Below are positions 32,797 to 43,893 of a DNA stretch of 64,000 nt, piece by piece; the stretch's first letter is position 1; each line of letters begins with the position of its first letter. The stretch is from Bradyrhizobium sp. CCBAU 53338 (GTDB lineage: Bacteria; Pseudomonadota; Alphaproteobacteria; Rhizobiales; Xanthobacteraceae): assembly GCF_015291665.1 (NCBI RefSeq), contig NZ_CP030048.1, positions 4,526,001 to 4,590,000 of the forward strand, read 5' to 3'. Position numbers and translations under genes: made by a program. Under the pieces are notes generated by a model. It saw only the letters and a program-made list of their open reading frames with translations, searched no databases and was not told the origin of the DNA.

Positions 32797-32920
32797 TGTC
32801 ATTCCCCGCCTTGTGCGCAATTGCGCACTGGAGCGGGGAATCCAGTACGCCGCGGCTCCTCGATGAATCACCGCTGCCTCGGAGTACTGGATCGCCCGAT
32901 CAAGTCGGGCGATGACAGCG
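32797..32920. repeat. Dispersed intergenic repeat, copy 1
   Basis: A ~124-base element of the pattern TGTCATTCCCCGCC...GGGGAATCCAGTACGCCGCGG...GAGTACTGGATCGCCCG...GGGCGATGACA. Inner GTACTGGAT/ATCCAGTAC and outer TGTCAT/ATGACA sequences are inverted. The same building blocks occur at 39040-39144 and 49195-49296. Such elements are frequent between genes in Bradyrhizobium. Confidence 0.75.
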
Positions 32921-33020
32921 AGAGTGTGTGATACGCGTGCCCCGAGGGCGCAATGACGGAGACTGGTAAGACAGCGTGCGCTAACAACTCTCCGCCGGCA
33001 CCGACACAGGACCTCTCCCC

Positions 33021-33353
33021 ATGAAACTCCCCACCTCGCCCTTCACCGTCACCGACTGGAGCAAGGTCGAAGCCACCACGCATCCAGGCGAGACCGGGCA
33101 CGCGCTGTGGCGGACGCTCAACATCGGCGATCTCCGGGTGCGGATGGTGGAGTATTCGCCGGGCTATCTCGCCGATCATTGGTGCGATCGCGGCCACGTG
33201 CTCTACGTGCTCGCGGGCGAGCTCGACAGCGAGCTGCGCGACGGGCGCAGGTTCAAGCTGACGCCGGGCATGAGCTATCAGGTATCGGATTTCGGCGACG
33301 CTGCGCATCGCTCCTCGACGACGGGGGGTGCGACGCTCTTCATCGTGGATTGA
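33021..33353 (+). CDS. Cupin-fold protein (DHCW-motif cupin type)
   Basis: A 110-residue single-domain cupin. The sheet pattern is clear in VRMVEYSPGYLADHWCDRGHVLYVLAGELDSELRDGRRFKLTPGMSYQVSD, with candidate metal ligands in DHWCDRGH. It matches a small family annotated as DHCW-motif cupins, without known function. The ribosome site is weak (CTCTCCCC precedes the ATG). The dispersed repeat lies upstream and cspA about 260 bases downstream. Confidence 0.85.
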   Translation: MKLPTSPFTVTDWSKVEATTHPGETGHALWRTLNIGDLRVRMVEYSPGYLADHWCDRGHVLYVLAGELDSELRDGRRFKLTPGMSYQVSDFGDAAHRSSTTGGATLFIVD

Positions 33354-33616
33354 CGGAACCATCCTTCGGACGAGGTTTGCAGCGCAAAATAGAAAACTGC
33401 TGCCAGCTCGCTGTCAGCGCGTGCCGCCTTGAAGTTGCCCCAAAAAATCGCTAGATTGTGAACATCGATCCTTGGCCGAACGACTGGGCCGCTGCGCCTC
33501 ATTTTCAATGGGCGAGCACGTTTCAGGTATTTCTCCAAAATCGACCAATCGGGACGTGGGCGCCGACAAGGCGCATTTGTCCCCCTGAGTGCATCGTCAA
33601 TTGAAAGGACATGACT

Positions 33617-33826
33617 ATGGCAATGGGCACCGTGAAGTGGTTCAACAACCAAAAGGGCTTCGGCTTCATCCAGCCGGATGACGGCGACAAGGACGTGTTC
33701 GTCCACATCAGCGCCGTCGAGCGCGCGGGTCTGTCGACCCTCAACGAGGGCCAGAAGGTGTCGTTCGACATCGTCGCGGACCGCCGCAGCGGCAAGTCCG
33801 CGGCCGACAACCTCCGCGCCGGCTAG
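33617..33826 (+). CDS. cspA: Cold shock protein, CspA family
   Basis: A 69-residue single cold-shock domain that binds single-stranded RNA/DNA and melts mRNA structure. RNP1 KGFGFIQP is at 13-20 and RNP2 DVFVHIS at 26-32. Of two close ATG codons, 33617 is preferred because AAAGGA lies about 8 bases upstream, whereas it is too close to 33611. About 260 bases of non-coding sequence precede it, room for a long leader as in cold-shock genes, but I cannot define one. An intrinsic terminator follows. Confidence 0.95.
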   Translation: MAMGTVKWFNNQKGFGFIQPDDGDKDVFVHISAVERAGLSTLNEGQKVSFDIVADRRSGKSAADNLRAG

Positions 33827-33882
33827 CCAGCCACGCCATTCACGATCTGACCGCGGACGTACCGGCGGATCGTCGAGTTCAG

Positions 33883-33920
33883 AAACCCCGCGACCGGGAT
33901 CCGGTTCGCGGGGTTTTTGT
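33883..33920 (+). terminator. Rho-independent terminator after cspA
   Basis: AAACCCCGCGA (33883-33893) pairs with TCGCGGGGTTT (33906-33916) and a T-rich run (TTTTTGTTT) follows. It lies about 57 bases after the cspA stop. The clearest intrinsic terminator of the window. Confidence 0.85.
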
Positions 33921-33981
33921 TTGAGCCATGCTTCATTCCGCGGTTCGCGCCGCGAAAGCCCGAAACGACGGCGGAACGAGA

Positions 33982-35283
33982 TCAGCCGCCCTTCTTCAGA
34001 ACCGAGACGAAGAACCCGTCCGTCCCCGTTCGGCGCGGGGTCATCAGCCAGCCCTCAGGCGATTGCAGCGCGGCCTTGGCAAAGTCCTCGGCCTTGTCCC
34101 AGAGCACGCTTGCGGTCTGCTCCGGCGGCAGCGTCGAAAACTCCGGATGTTTTGCGACGAACGCCCTTACCTGCTCGTTGTTCTCTTCGGACAGCACCGA
34201 GCAGGTGATGTAGGCGATGCGGCCGCCGGTCTTGACCAGCGGAACCGCGCGCTCCAGCACCTCAGCCTGGTCCTTCAGGCGAACCTCCAGCGCGCCTGGC
34301 CGCATGCGCCATTTGGCGTCGGGGTTGCGGCGCCAGGTGCCGGTTCCCGTGCAGGGCGCGTCGATCACGACGAGGTCGGCGGTGGCGCTGATGTCGGCGA
34401 GCGGATCCGCTTCGCCCTTGGGCGTGCGGACGTCGGCATTGTGGACGCCGGCGCGCGACAGGCGCTCGTGGATCGGGGCAAGCTGGCGCTTGTCGCGGTC
34501 GGTCGCGATCAGCCGCCCCTTGCCCTGCATCAGCGCGGCGAGCGCCAGCGTCTTGCCGCCGGCGCCGGCACAGAGATCGATCACCTGCTCGCCGGGTTTG
34601 GCCGCGGTGAACAGAGCCGCAAGCTGCGATCCCTCATCCTGCACTTCAATGCCGCCCTTGATGAAATCCTCCTCGGCCTGGATGCCCGGGTTGCGCGCAT
34701 CCGCCGAAAGCTCGATACGCAGGCCGTTTGGCGACCAGGGCGTCGGTTTCGCATGAAGATGAGCAAGCGCCTTCAGCACCTTGTCGCGATTGGATTTTAG
34801 CGTGTTGACGCGCAGATCGAGCGGCGCCCGGCTCGCCATTGCCGCGGCCTCCGCCGCGCGGTCCTCGCCGAACACTTTGGCCAGATGGGAATCGAGCCAT
34901 TCCGGATAGTCGCCGGCAATCACGGCGGGCGCGTCCTTCAGCGAGCGACGGCTGAGCGCTGCCTCCTCTGCTGCAGTCAGCGGCTCCGGCGCAAACCGGC
35001 TGCCGTCGAACATCGCGGCCATGGTCGCGATGTCCATGTTCCGCTCGAGGCGGAGCATGCCGATCAGCCGCGCCCGCGCGCTGTCACCGTCCATGAGGTA
35101 GGCGCTCGAGGCATAGCGGCGCAGCACGTCCCAGACGAGGCCGGCAATGGCGGCGCGGTCGCCGGAGCCGGCGAAGCGGTGCGCGGTGCCCCACTCCTTC
35201 AGCGCCTTGGCCGCGGGCACGCGGTCGCGTTCGATGATGTCGATCAGTTCGATGGCTGCGGACAGCCGGGCAGCGGGAGTCAT
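33982..35283 (-). CDS. rsmB: 16S rRNA m5C methyltransferase, RsmB/NOP family
   Basis: A 433-residue SAM-dependent RNA methyltransferase. An N-terminal NusB-like helical region comes first, then the SAM motif VIDLCAGAGGKTLALAALM, motif IV LVVIDAPCTGTGTWRRNPD and motif VI IAYITCSVLSEENNEQV, carrying the two cysteines of the m5C mechanism (PCT and TCS). In rhizobia this RsmB-family gene lies between guaB and guaA, as here, though several genes are inserted. Its exact C967 specificity is inferred. It converges on cspA. Confidence 0.9.
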   Translation of the reverse strand: MTPAARLSAAIELIDIIERDRVPAAKALKEWGTAHRFAGSGDRAAIAGLVWDVLRRYASSAYLMDGDSARARLIGMLRLERNMDIATMAAMFDGSRFAPEPLTAAEEAALSRRSLKDAPAVIAGDYPEWLDSHLAKVFGEDRAAEAAAMASRAPLDLRVNTLKSNRDKVLKALAHLHAKPTPWSPNGLRIELSADARNPGIQAEEDFIKGGIEVQDEGSQLAALFTAAKPGEQVIDLCAGAGGKTLALAALMQGKGRLIATDRDKRQLAPIHERLSRAGVHNADVRTPKGEADPLADISATADLVVIDAPCTGTGTWRRNPDAKWRMRPGALEVRLKDQAEVLERAVPLVKTGGRIAYITCSVLSEENNEQVRAFVAKHPEFSTLPPEQTASVLWDKAEDFAKAALQSPEGWLMTPRRTGTDGFFVSVLKKGG

Positions 35284-35317
35284 TTGAATCTTTCAGATCA
35301 AATCGGACCAGCAAGGA

Positions 35318-35740
35318 TCAGATCAGCAACAGGATTTTCAATGCGAAGTAGATCCACATCACCAGCAGCACGAGCACGCCGGCGAGCCAGACCGACGAGC
35401 GGTAGCCGAGATCGTTCGAGGTGACGAACACGCCGGCATGGGCAAAGCGGCTCACCACGAACACCCAGGACATCAGCACGATGAGGAGATCGGCATGGCG
35501 GAGCGGCAGCGCCAGTGCGATCAGGGCGTAGAACAGTACCGGCAGCTCGAACTGGTTGCGGTAGCAATTGGCGATTTGCGTGGGACCCTTCGGCCAGTTC
35601 GGCTCGCCCAGCGCAATGTCGCGAATCCTGGTCTCGCCCGAGACCAGCGCCTTCCGCCGCCCGAACACCATGCCGATCAGCAGCGCGAAGGTGAGGCCGA
35701 TCTGCACGAAGACCGGCAGCAGGACCATTTGAACGGACAT
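35318..35740 (-). CDS. MAPEG family membrane protein
   Basis: A 140-residue integral-membrane protein with four hydrophobic segments. The MAPEG pattern is seen in ANCYRNQFELPVLFYALIALAL (about 59-80) and VFVVSRFAHAGVFVTSNDLGYRS. Eukaryotic relatives are glutathione transferases and leukotriene enzymes; bacterial members are mostly uncharacterised. Start 35740 is supported by GGGAAAG about 8 bases upstream; the longer frame to 35842 is not. It lies 34 bases upstream of rsmB on the same strand. Confidence 0.88.
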   Translation of the reverse strand: MSVQMVLLPVFVQIGLTFALLIGMVFGRRKALVSGETRIRDIALGEPNWPKGPTQIANCYRNQFELPVLFYALIALALPLRHADLLIVLMSWVFVVSRFAHAGVFVTSNDLGYRSSVWLAGVLVLLVMWIYFALKILLLI

Positions 35741-35904
35741 CGGATCTTTCCCGTAAGGCGGATTGCCGCAGACCGTCATTAGCCGCGACTTCTGGCGCTG
35801 ACAATCAACGAGTTGAACCGGCGTTCCCGCATCTGCGACCAACTGCCGATCGTCAAAGCGATTTCGGCCCCTGGAGCCCGGCGGGATAGCGCCAGGAGAA
35901 CACC

Positions 35905-36522
35905 ATGAACACCCTGTCCAGCCTTTGGACCGAATCCGCCGACGGCCAGCTCGGCATCTGGATGTCGGCGCTGTCAGGGATCGCGGCGGCCCTCGCCGTC
36001 GCTCTGGCGCTGACGGTGTATTTCCGCCTGGGCTACCGAACCTCGCGCGACGTGTTCCGGCACGGTCTGGCCGTGCTGGCTGCCGTCGCCCTGCTCGCCT
36101 TCGCCGGCTACGACATGCGCCACGCCGCGCTCGCCTATCTCGGCCTCAACCCCTCCAGGCCCGCGGTCGAGTTCGAGATCCGGATGCCGCGCGAAACGCT
36201 CAACGCCGTGTCGGCCGACACCCAGATCGAGCTGCACACCGACCGCAACCAGACCCTCGCCCTGGTCGACGGCGTGACCGACCTTGCCGACGGACGCGCG
36301 CTGCTGCGCGGCGCGGTGGCGCTGAACCACCGCACCGCCGACCGGGTGCTGGTGCTGAGCCTGCCCGGCAAGGGCACGTTCGAGTTCCGTCTGCGCCTGC
36401 CCGCCGAGCCGCATCGCACCGAGCAGTTCGGCCCCTGGCACCTCGCCGACCGCATCGCCTCGCCGATCGCAAGCGGCGTCGCGCAGCAGGACGCCTACAC
36501 GATCCGCTATCGCGTGCTTTAA
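35905..36522 (+). CDS. Membrane-anchored protein of unknown function
   Basis: A 205-residue protein with two hydrophobic segments (about 18-41 and 52-71), then a ~130-residue domain rich in beta strands that probably faces the periplasm, with blocks such as VEFEIRMPRETLNAVSADTQIELHTDRNQTL and FEFRLRLPAEPHRTEQFGPW. I do not recognise the family. AGGAGAA precedes the ATG. The metallophosphoesterase gene follows after 68 bases in the same direction. Confidence 0.7.
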   Translation: MNTLSSLWTESADGQLGIWMSALSGIAAALAVALALTVYFRLGYRTSRDVFRHGLAVLAAVALLAFAGYDMRHAALAYLGLNPSRPAVEFEIRMPRETLNAVSADTQIELHTDRNQTLALVDGVTDLADGRALLRGAVALNHRTADRVLVLSLPGKGTFEFRLRLPAEPHRTEQFGPWHLADRIASPIASGVAQQDAYTIRYRVL

Positions 36523-36590
36523 ACTTTGTTTCATCGCACGTTTTGCGCACGCGTCATCGTTCCGACGTTTGCGCGCGCGATAGTTTGCGC

Positions 36591-37433
36591 ATGTCCGAAT
36601 TTCGCCTCACCCAGATTTCCGACACGCATCTCGGCCGGCGCTTTCCGGGCCTGATCGCGAACTTCCATCGCGTCAGCGAGCATATCGACGCCGACAGGCC
36701 CGATCTCGTCGTCAACACGGGCGATGTGTCCTTCGACGGGCCAACGAGCCGCGACGATATCGCGTTTGCGAAAAGCCTGCACGCAGCCCTCCCCGTCGCC
36801 TGCCGCTACATTCCCGGAAATCACGACATCGGCGACAACCCGACCGCGCTCGGGCCGGCGCCCAAGCCGCCGATCGCGGAAGCGCACCGCCGGCAGTTTT
36901 GCGACATCATCGGCGAGGACCATTGGTCGTTCGAGGCCGCCGGCTGGCGCTTCATCGGCATCAACTCGCTGGTGATGAATTCAGGGCTCGCGTTCGAGGC
37001 CGAGCAGTTCGACTGGCTCGCCTCCGAGATCTCACGCGCGAACGGCAGGCCGGTCGCGCTGTTCATCCACAAGCCGCTGTTTCTCAACCTGCCCGACGAT
37101 GCTGAAACACCGGAGACCTCGATCCGCTACGTGCCGCAGCCGGCGCGTGCGCGGTTGATCGAGATGTTTGGCGGGGTGGATCTCCGCCTCATCGCCAGCG
37201 GCCACGTGCACCAGCGCCGCGACTTCACGTTCCGCCACGTCAGGCACGTCTGGGCGCCGTCGGCAGGCTTCAGGATCAACGATGCCCGCCAGGACCGGAT
37301 CGCGATCAAGGAGACCGGCCTCGTCGAATACCGCTTCGCCCCAGACAATTTCGAAGTCCGCCACGTCCGCGCGGCGGGCCAGGTCGATATCGACATCGAA
37401 GAGCTGTTCGCCCAGATGGGCGGCGAGCACTAA
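36591..37433 (+). CDS. Calcineurin-like metallophosphoesterase
   Basis: A 280-residue phosphoesterase. All metal-site motifs are present: DTH in LTQISDTHLGRRF (about 6-18), GDVSFDGP, GNHD in YIPGNHDIGDN, the single His in ALFIHKPLF, and GHVH in IASGHVHQRRDF. The arrangement is that of the class III cAMP phosphodiesterase-like / Icc group; cyclic nucleotides are a possible but unproven substrate. A longer frame to 35925 is the shadow of the upstream gene; ATG 36591 gives the family N-terminus. Confidence 0.9.
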   Translation: MSEFRLTQISDTHLGRRFPGLIANFHRVSEHIDADRPDLVVNTGDVSFDGPTSRDDIAFAKSLHAALPVACRYIPGNHDIGDNPTALGPAPKPPIAEAHRRQFCDIIGEDHWSFEAAGWRFIGINSLVMNSGLAFEAEQFDWLASEISRANGRPVALFIHKPLFLNLPDDAETPETSIRYVPQPARARLIEMFGGVDLRLIASGHVHQRRDFTFRHVRHVWAPSAGFRINDARQDRIAIKETGLVEYRFAPDNFEVRHVRAAGQVDIDIEELFAQMGGEH

Positions 37434-37439
37434 GCGGCC

Positions 37440-37460
37440 GCGTCGCCTCTCAGGCGACGC
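37440..37460. terminator. Hairpin between convergent genes
   Basis: GCGTCGCC (37440-37447) pairs perfectly with GGCGACGC (37453-37460) around TCTCA. It lies just after the metallophosphoesterase stop and overlaps the end of the convergent 99-residue gene. No marked U-run; termination in either direction is plausible, not certain. Confidence 0.45.
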
Positions 37461-37749
37461 TCTTGAGATCCTGCTGGATTGCAGCCAGCAGCGACTGCAG
37501 CGCTTCGCTGGTCACCGGCTGAGCGACCGGAGCATTGGCCGGCACAATGTTGGCGGGCTGGGTCGCGTGCACCGGACGCTTGGGAAAGCGTGGCGGCGGC
37601 GCCGGCATCGGAGGCTGCACGAACGCCTCTTCATCCTCGCTATGCACGAACTTGCCATGGATGACGTCATCATGGCGGCCCATGACAAACATCGCCGCCC
37701 AATAGCCGGCAGCCAGAAGGATTATGCAGAAAATACCGATCTCAAACAT
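37450..37749 (-). CDS. Small single-span membrane protein with Pro-rich tail, unknown
   Basis: A 99-residue protein: an N-terminal hydrophobic helix (MFEIGIFCIILLAAGYWAAMF, about 1-21), then a polar, proline-rich tail containing PPMPAPPPRFPKRP, and a short C-terminal helix SEALQSLLAAIQQDL. This layout suits a membrane-anchored protein with a cytoplasmic tail. I do not recognise a family; a plausible Rhizobiales-specific hypothetical. The end overlaps a hairpin. Confidence 0.6.
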   Translation of the reverse strand: MFEIGIFCIILLAAGYWAAMFVMGRHDDVIHGKFVHSEDEEAFVQPPMPAPPPRFPKRPVHATQPANIVPANAPVAQPVTSEALQSLLAAIQQDLKSVA

Positions 37750-37943
37750 CGCAGCACCTGAAATATGCGCGATGATTCAATGCCTTCGCCCAGACGTCAA
37801 TGAACCGCCGGTCACACCTTGCGCCTTTTACGGGCAGGTGTGGCCGATCGGTAACTCTTTGTTAACCAATGACGCCCGGGATGTGGCGCCGGGGCAACTT
37901 CGCGGCGCCCCAGGCCACCAGCAGACGCTCCAGGCCTTGAAAG

Positions 37944-38966
37944 TTAAGCCTTATCCGGCCCGACCCGGACGAGCTGCTTGCCGAAATTCGCCCCCTTCAG
38001 GAGCCCGATGAAGGCGCCGGGGGCGCTCTCCAGGCCATCGGTGACGAACTCCTTGTACTTCACCTTGCCGTCGCGGACCCATCCCGACATGTCGCGCAGG
38101 AAGTCGCCATGGCGGCTGGCGAAGTCGGAGACGATGAAGCCGCGGAAGGTCAGCCGCTTGGTCAGCGTCGCGCGCATCATGGATGCGGCCCATTTCGGCG
38201 GCTTGGCCTCGGTGTCGTTGTAATGGGCGATCAGGCCGCAGACCGGCACGCGCGCGAACGGATTGAGCAGCGGGAACACCGCCTCGAACACGGCGCCGCC
38301 GACATTCTCGAAATAAACGTCGATGCCTTTAGGGCAGGCGTCCTTCAGCTTCGCAGGCAAATCAGGATCGCGGTGATCGATGCAGGCATCGAAGCCGAGC
38401 TCCTTCACCACGTAGTCGCACTTGTCCTTGCCGCCGGCGATGCCGACCGCGCGTGCGCCCTTGATCTTCGCGATCTGGCCGACGGCAGAGCCGACCGCGC
38501 CGGAAGCGCCGGCGACGACGACGGTCTCGCCGGCTTGCGGCTTGCCGATATCGAGCAGGCCCGTATAGGCGGTCATGCCGGGCATGCCGAGCACGCCGAT
38601 CGAGGTCGAGATCGGGCCGAGCCTGGGATCGACCTTGATCAGACCCTTGCCGTTCGAGATCGCATGCGTCTGCCAGCCTGTGCGTGCACGAACGATGTCG
38701 CCCACCGCGAAATCAGGATTGCTGGAGGCCGCAACCTCGCTCACCGCCTCGCCTTCCATCACGCCGCCGACCGGCACCGGCGCGGCGTAGGACGGACCGT
38801 CGCTCATGCGCCCGCGCATGTAGGGATCGAGCGACAGCCAGATCGTGCGCAGCAGAACTTCGCCGGCGCCGGGCGTCGGCGCCGCGAATTCCTCCAGGCG
38901 AAAATCAGACGATTTGGGTTCGCCGACGGGACGCGCGGCGAGAACGATGCGTTTTGCTTGGGACAT
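37944..38966 (-). CDS. NADP-dependent oxidoreductase, MDR family (CurA/leukotriene-B4-dehydrogenase-like)
   Basis: A 340-residue zinc-free medium-chain reductase that reduces alpha,beta-unsaturated ketones or aldehydes with NADPH. The coenzyme fold is VVVAGASGAVGSAVGQIAKIKGARAVGIAGG; VYFENVGGAVFEAVFPLLNPFARVPVCGLIAHYN is characteristic of the PTGR/CurA group. Start 38966 is set by GGAGGAAG; the frame extends 33 bases further without support. A dispersed repeat lies between this gene and guaB. Confidence 0.93.
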   Translation of the reverse strand: MSQAKRIVLAARPVGEPKSSDFRLEEFAAPTPGAGEVLLRTIWLSLDPYMRGRMSDGPSYAAPVPVGGVMEGEAVSEVAASSNPDFAVGDIVRARTGWQTHAISNGKGLIKVDPRLGPISTSIGVLGMPGMTAYTGLLDIGKPQAGETVVVAGASGAVGSAVGQIAKIKGARAVGIAGGKDKCDYVVKELGFDACIDHRDPDLPAKLKDACPKGIDVYFENVGGAVFEAVFPLLNPFARVPVCGLIAHYNDTEAKPPKWAASMMRATLTKRLTFRGFIVSDFASRHGDFLRDMSGWVRDGKVKYKEFVTDGLESAPGAFIGLLKGANFGKQLVRVGPDKA

Positions 38967-39039
38967 GATGGCTTCCTCCTGACTGCTTGTTGCAGTCATT
39001 TAGGAGGTGCGCGGGAATGAAGCAAATCCACACGCTCGG

Positions 39040-39144
39040 TGTCATCGCCCGCGAAGGCGGGCGATCCAGTATCCCAGAGACAGCAGTGATTGAACCGAAG
39101 GACCGCGGCGTACTGGATGCCCCGCCTTCGCGGGGCATGACACC
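39040..39144. repeat. Dispersed intergenic repeat, copy 2
   Basis: A ~105-base element: TGTCATCGCCCGCGAAGGCG, GGCGATCCAGTA, a variable middle, GCGGCGTACTGGAT, then CCCCGCCTTCGCGGGG and CATGACACC. The ends and the ATCCAGTA/TACTGGAT parts are inverted repeats, so the RNA would fold. It sits in the gap between guaB and the oxidoreductase gene and closely matches the copy at 49195-49296. Confidence 0.8.
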
Positions 39145-39199
39145 GTCATTTTGGCGGGCGCGTCGCAATCCGACGCGCAGCCGAAAACAGAGCGGAGAA

Positions 39200-41064
<1,865 letters not shown>

Positions 41065-42555
41065 ATGGTCGACAAGCAACGCATCATTCCGCTGATCGTG
41101 GCCACCGCGCTCTTCATGGAGAACATGGACTCCACGGTGATCGCCACTTCGCTGCCGGCGATCGCGGCCGACATCGGCACCAGCCCGCTGACGCTGAAGC
41201 TTGCGATCACCTCGTACCTGCTGTCGCTCGCGGTGTTCATCCCGGCGAGCGGCTGGACCGCCGACCGGTTCGGCGCACGCATGGTGTTCGCGATCGCGGT
41301 CGGCGTGTTCATGATCGGCTCGGTCGGCTGCGCGCTCTCGGGGTCGGTGACCGACTTCGTGTTCGCACGCATCCTTCAGGGCATGGGCGGCGCGATGATG
41401 ACGCCGGTCGGGCGTCTCGTGCTGCTGCGCTCGGTCGACAAGAGCGCGCTCGTCAACGCGATGGCCTGGGTGACGGTGCCTGCCCTGATAGGTCCCGTGA
41501 TCGGCCCCCCGCTCGGCGGCTTCATCACGACGTATGCGTCGTGGCACTGGATCTTCCTGATCAACATTCCGATCGGGCTGCTCGGCATCTTCATGGCGTT
41601 GAAGTTCATCGATCCCATCAAGAGCGAGACGCAGGAGAAGTTCGATCTCTACGGCATGGTGCTCGCCGGCATCGGCCTTGCGGGCATCGCGTTCGGCCTG
41701 TCGGTTGCCGGCCTCAATCTGTTGCCCTGGAGCACGGTGGCAGGCCTGGTTGCCGGCGGCGCGATCTCGATGACGCTCTACGTCATTCACGCCCGCCGGA
41801 CCGGATCGCCGGTGCTGGACTTCTCGCTGCTGCGGCTGCCGACGTTGCGGGCGGCCATCGTCGGCGGCTTCATGTTCCGGCTCGGCATCGGTGCCCTGCC
41901 CTTCCTGCTGCCGCTGTTGATGCAGATCGGCTTCGGGCTGTCGCCGTTTCATTCGGGCCTCGTCACCTTCTCCTCCTCGCTCGGCGCGATGGGCATGAAG
42001 ACGCTGGCGGCGCGTCTCATCCGCGCCTTCGGCTTCCGCAATCTGATGACGGTGAACGCGATCGTCAGCGCGTTCTTCCTCGGCGTCTGTGCGCTGTTCA
42101 CGGTGACGACCCCGCTCCTGATCATCATGGTCATCCTGGTGGTCGGCGGCTTCTTCCGTTCGCTGGAGTTCACCGCTATCAACACGGTGGCCTATGCCGA
42201 CGTCGAGAGCCCGCAGATGAGCCGCGCGACCACGCTCGTCAGCGTCAACCAGCAGCTCGCCGTCTCAGCCGGCGTCGCGGTCGGTGCCGCCTCCGTGGAG
42301 ACGACGATGTGGCTGAACCACGTCAACGAGCTCAACGCCACCGTGTTCATGCCGGCCTTTATCGTGGTGGCGCTGACCTCGGCGGCGTCGAGCTGGTTCT
42401 TCTGGCAGATGCCCGCCGACGCCGGCCACGAGATCTCGGGCCGCAAGGCGATCGAGGTCGCAAGCCGCAAGGGCGCGGCCAAGAGCGCCGCAACCGCCGC
42501 CGTCAAGACGGCGACGGAAGACACGCAGGACATGCGGGATCAGCGATTGGGGTAG
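41065..42555 (+). CDS. MFS multidrug efflux transporter, DHA2 family
   Basis: Inner-membrane proton-driven exporter of 496 residues, about 14 hydrophobic segments. The DHA2 opening LIVATALFMENMDSTVIATSLPAIAADIG (motif D1), motif A GWTADRFGARMVFAIAVGV, and motif C region MAWVTVPALIGPVIGPPLGGFI are clear, close to EmrB/QacA-like pumps. A polar C-terminal tail of ~40 residues follows the last helix. No membrane-fusion partner gene or regulator is adjacent, so it probably works alone. Substrate unknown. Confidence 0.93.
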   Translation: MVDKQRIIPLIVATALFMENMDSTVIATSLPAIAADIGTSPLTLKLAITSYLLSLAVFIPASGWTADRFGARMVFAIAVGVFMIGSVGCALSGSVTDFVFARILQGMGGAMMTPVGRLVLLRSVDKSALVNAMAWVTVPALIGPVIGPPLGGFITTYASWHWIFLINIPIGLLGIFMALKFIDPIKSETQEKFDLYGMVLAGIGLAGIAFGLSVAGLNLLPWSTVAGLVAGGAISMTLYVIHARRTGSPVLDFSLLRLPTLRAAIVGGFMFRLGIGALPFLLPLLMQIGFGLSPFHSGLVTFSSSLGAMGMKTLAARLIRAFGFRNLMTVNAIVSAFFLGVCALFTVTTPLLIIMVILVVGGFFRSLEFTAINTVAYADVESPQMSRATTLVSVNQQLAVSAGVAVGAASVETTMWLNHVNELNATVFMPAFIVVALTSAASSWFFWQMPADAGHEISGRKAIEVASRKGAAKSAATAAVKTATEDTQDMRDQRLG

Positions 42556-42628
42556 CCCACGATGCCAATCCCTCAAATTCAGGAGCGCGGAAGCCGTTGC
42601 GCAATCCACGCCAGGCTCTGAAAAGGGG

Positions 42629-42901
42629 TTACTCGCCTTTGACCGAGCGACCTCCACGGTGCTCGAACCGAATGGTCATGTCTTGCTTGCCGCAATCTGC
42701 TGGATAGGTTGCTTGCCGCATCTGCCTCGCGAGGCTGCCAAACTGCTTGGCGCTTTCCGACATGCGGCGCATCTGAAGTTGAAGATGTGCCAGACCATCC
42801 TCAAGCAGAGCGAATTGTTCGAGAAAGCGTTCCCCGATACGTTCTTGTTCAGTGAGACACCTTTGGTTCGTGTCGCGAACGTCAGCACAACATCTCATAG
42901 A
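42629..42901 (-). CDS. Small helical protein, unknown
   Basis: A 90-residue product: MRCCADVRDTNQRCLTEQER and then a long amphipathic helix FLEQFALLEDGLAHLQLQMRRMSESAKQF, likely coiled coil. ATG 42901 was chosen because AGGAG lies seven bases upstream; the frame is open further to 43012. No family recognised. It lies between the MFS gene and the methyltransferase gene, with overlapping smaller frames on the other strand that look like shadows. Confidence 0.5.
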   Translation of the reverse strand, partial: SMRCCADVRDTNQRCLTEQERIGERFLEQFALLEDGLAHLQLQMRRMSESAKQFGSLARQMRQATYPADCGKQDMTIRFEHRGGRSVKGE

Positions 42902-43077
42902 GTCACTCCTGCGTAGACCATGGATCTGCATGGTCCGAAACGTGACGGTTGCGTAGAGGCCGCTGCCCGTCTGCAGCGAGGCCTCTACCGGTTCGATCCA
43001 ACGATCACTCAACCCGCCGGGACCTTCGTCAGGCCCACGGACCGGAAGATGTGGTGGCCCCGCCGTTCACCCAGCAC

Positions 43078-43893
43078 TCACGCAATCGTAACGACCACCT
43101 CGAGATAAGTGCTGGGAACGACGAGGTCGCCGCGATCGCCCCAATTCGATTTCTCCAGCAGATCGAGAATGTCGGCCTCCAGCGCCGCTGCCTTGTCCGC
43201 GTCCAGCGCGGCGAACGCGCGGTTGGTGGGACCGTAGTATGAACGAAACACGTCAAGCCAATGGGCCGGCGACCGGTACCGGAAAGTGAACGTCTGCTCC
43301 GAGGCATCGATCTGGTGACGCGGAAACAGCTCGCCGAGCCGCGCGACGGTGCCCCATAGGGTCGGCGACCTAACCCCGGATGGCGGCGGCGCATATTTTC
43401 CGACGAGCTTGAGGAGCTGACCGATGAATCCGTCCGGCGTCCAGTTAGCGAGCCCTATCTTTCCACCGCGTCGCACCACACGCACGAGCTCGGCCGCCGC
43501 CTTGTCCTGATCCGGGGTGAACATGACGCCGAATGTAGACAACGCAGTATCGAAGCTGACGTCGGGAAACGGCAGCGCCTCGGCATCGGCCTCCTGGAAA
43601 TCGACGGCGACGCGTTCCGCGGCGGCGCGCTCCCGACCCCGCTCGAGAAGCGCGCCGACATAGTCGGTGGACGTGACTTGCGCGAAGCGGCGCGCGGCGG
43701 CGAGCGTCGCGTTTCCATTGCCGGCGGCGACGTCGAGCACACGGCTTCCGGCCCGAAGATCGAGAGTCTCGCACAGCCGCTCGCCCACGATCTGAAGCGT
43801 GGTCCCAATCATTGCATAGTCGCCTGCCGACCAGACTGCGCGCTGTCGTTGCTTGATGGAGGTATAGTCGAGGGGGAGCGTCGTCACTGACAT
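43078..43893 (-). CDS. Class I SAM-dependent methyltransferase
   Basis: A 271-residue methyltransferase. SAM-binding motif I is GSRVLDVAAGNGNATLAAARRFA (about 44-66), motif II-like YVGALLERGRERAAAERVAVDFQEADAEALPFPDVSFDTALSTFGVMF follows, and motif III is LVRVVRRGGKIGLANWTPDGFIGQL. It is of the UbiE/Methyltransf_11 type; the acceptor is unknown. It is divergent from the HxlR regulator across 196 bases, a common arrangement for a regulator and its target. Confidence 0.9.
   Translation of the reverse strand: MSVTTLPLDYTSIKQRQRAVWSAGDYAMIGTTLQIVGERLCETLDLRAGSRVLDVAAGNGNATLAAARRFAQVTSTDYVGALLERGRERAAAERVAVDFQEADAEALPFPDVSFDTALSTFGVMFTPDQDKAAAELVRVVRRGGKIGLANWTPDGFIGQLLKLVGKYAPPPSGVRSPTLWGTVARLGELFPRHQIDASEQTFTFRYRSPAHWLDVFRSYYGPTNRAFAALDADKAAALEADILDLLEKSNWGDRGDLVVPSTYLEVVVTIA

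Noticed and set aside
35925..37433. A 502-residue metallophosphoesterase fusion
   Set aside because: The first 222 residues are an out-of-frame reading of the upstream membrane-protein gene; the phosphoesterase starts at 36591.
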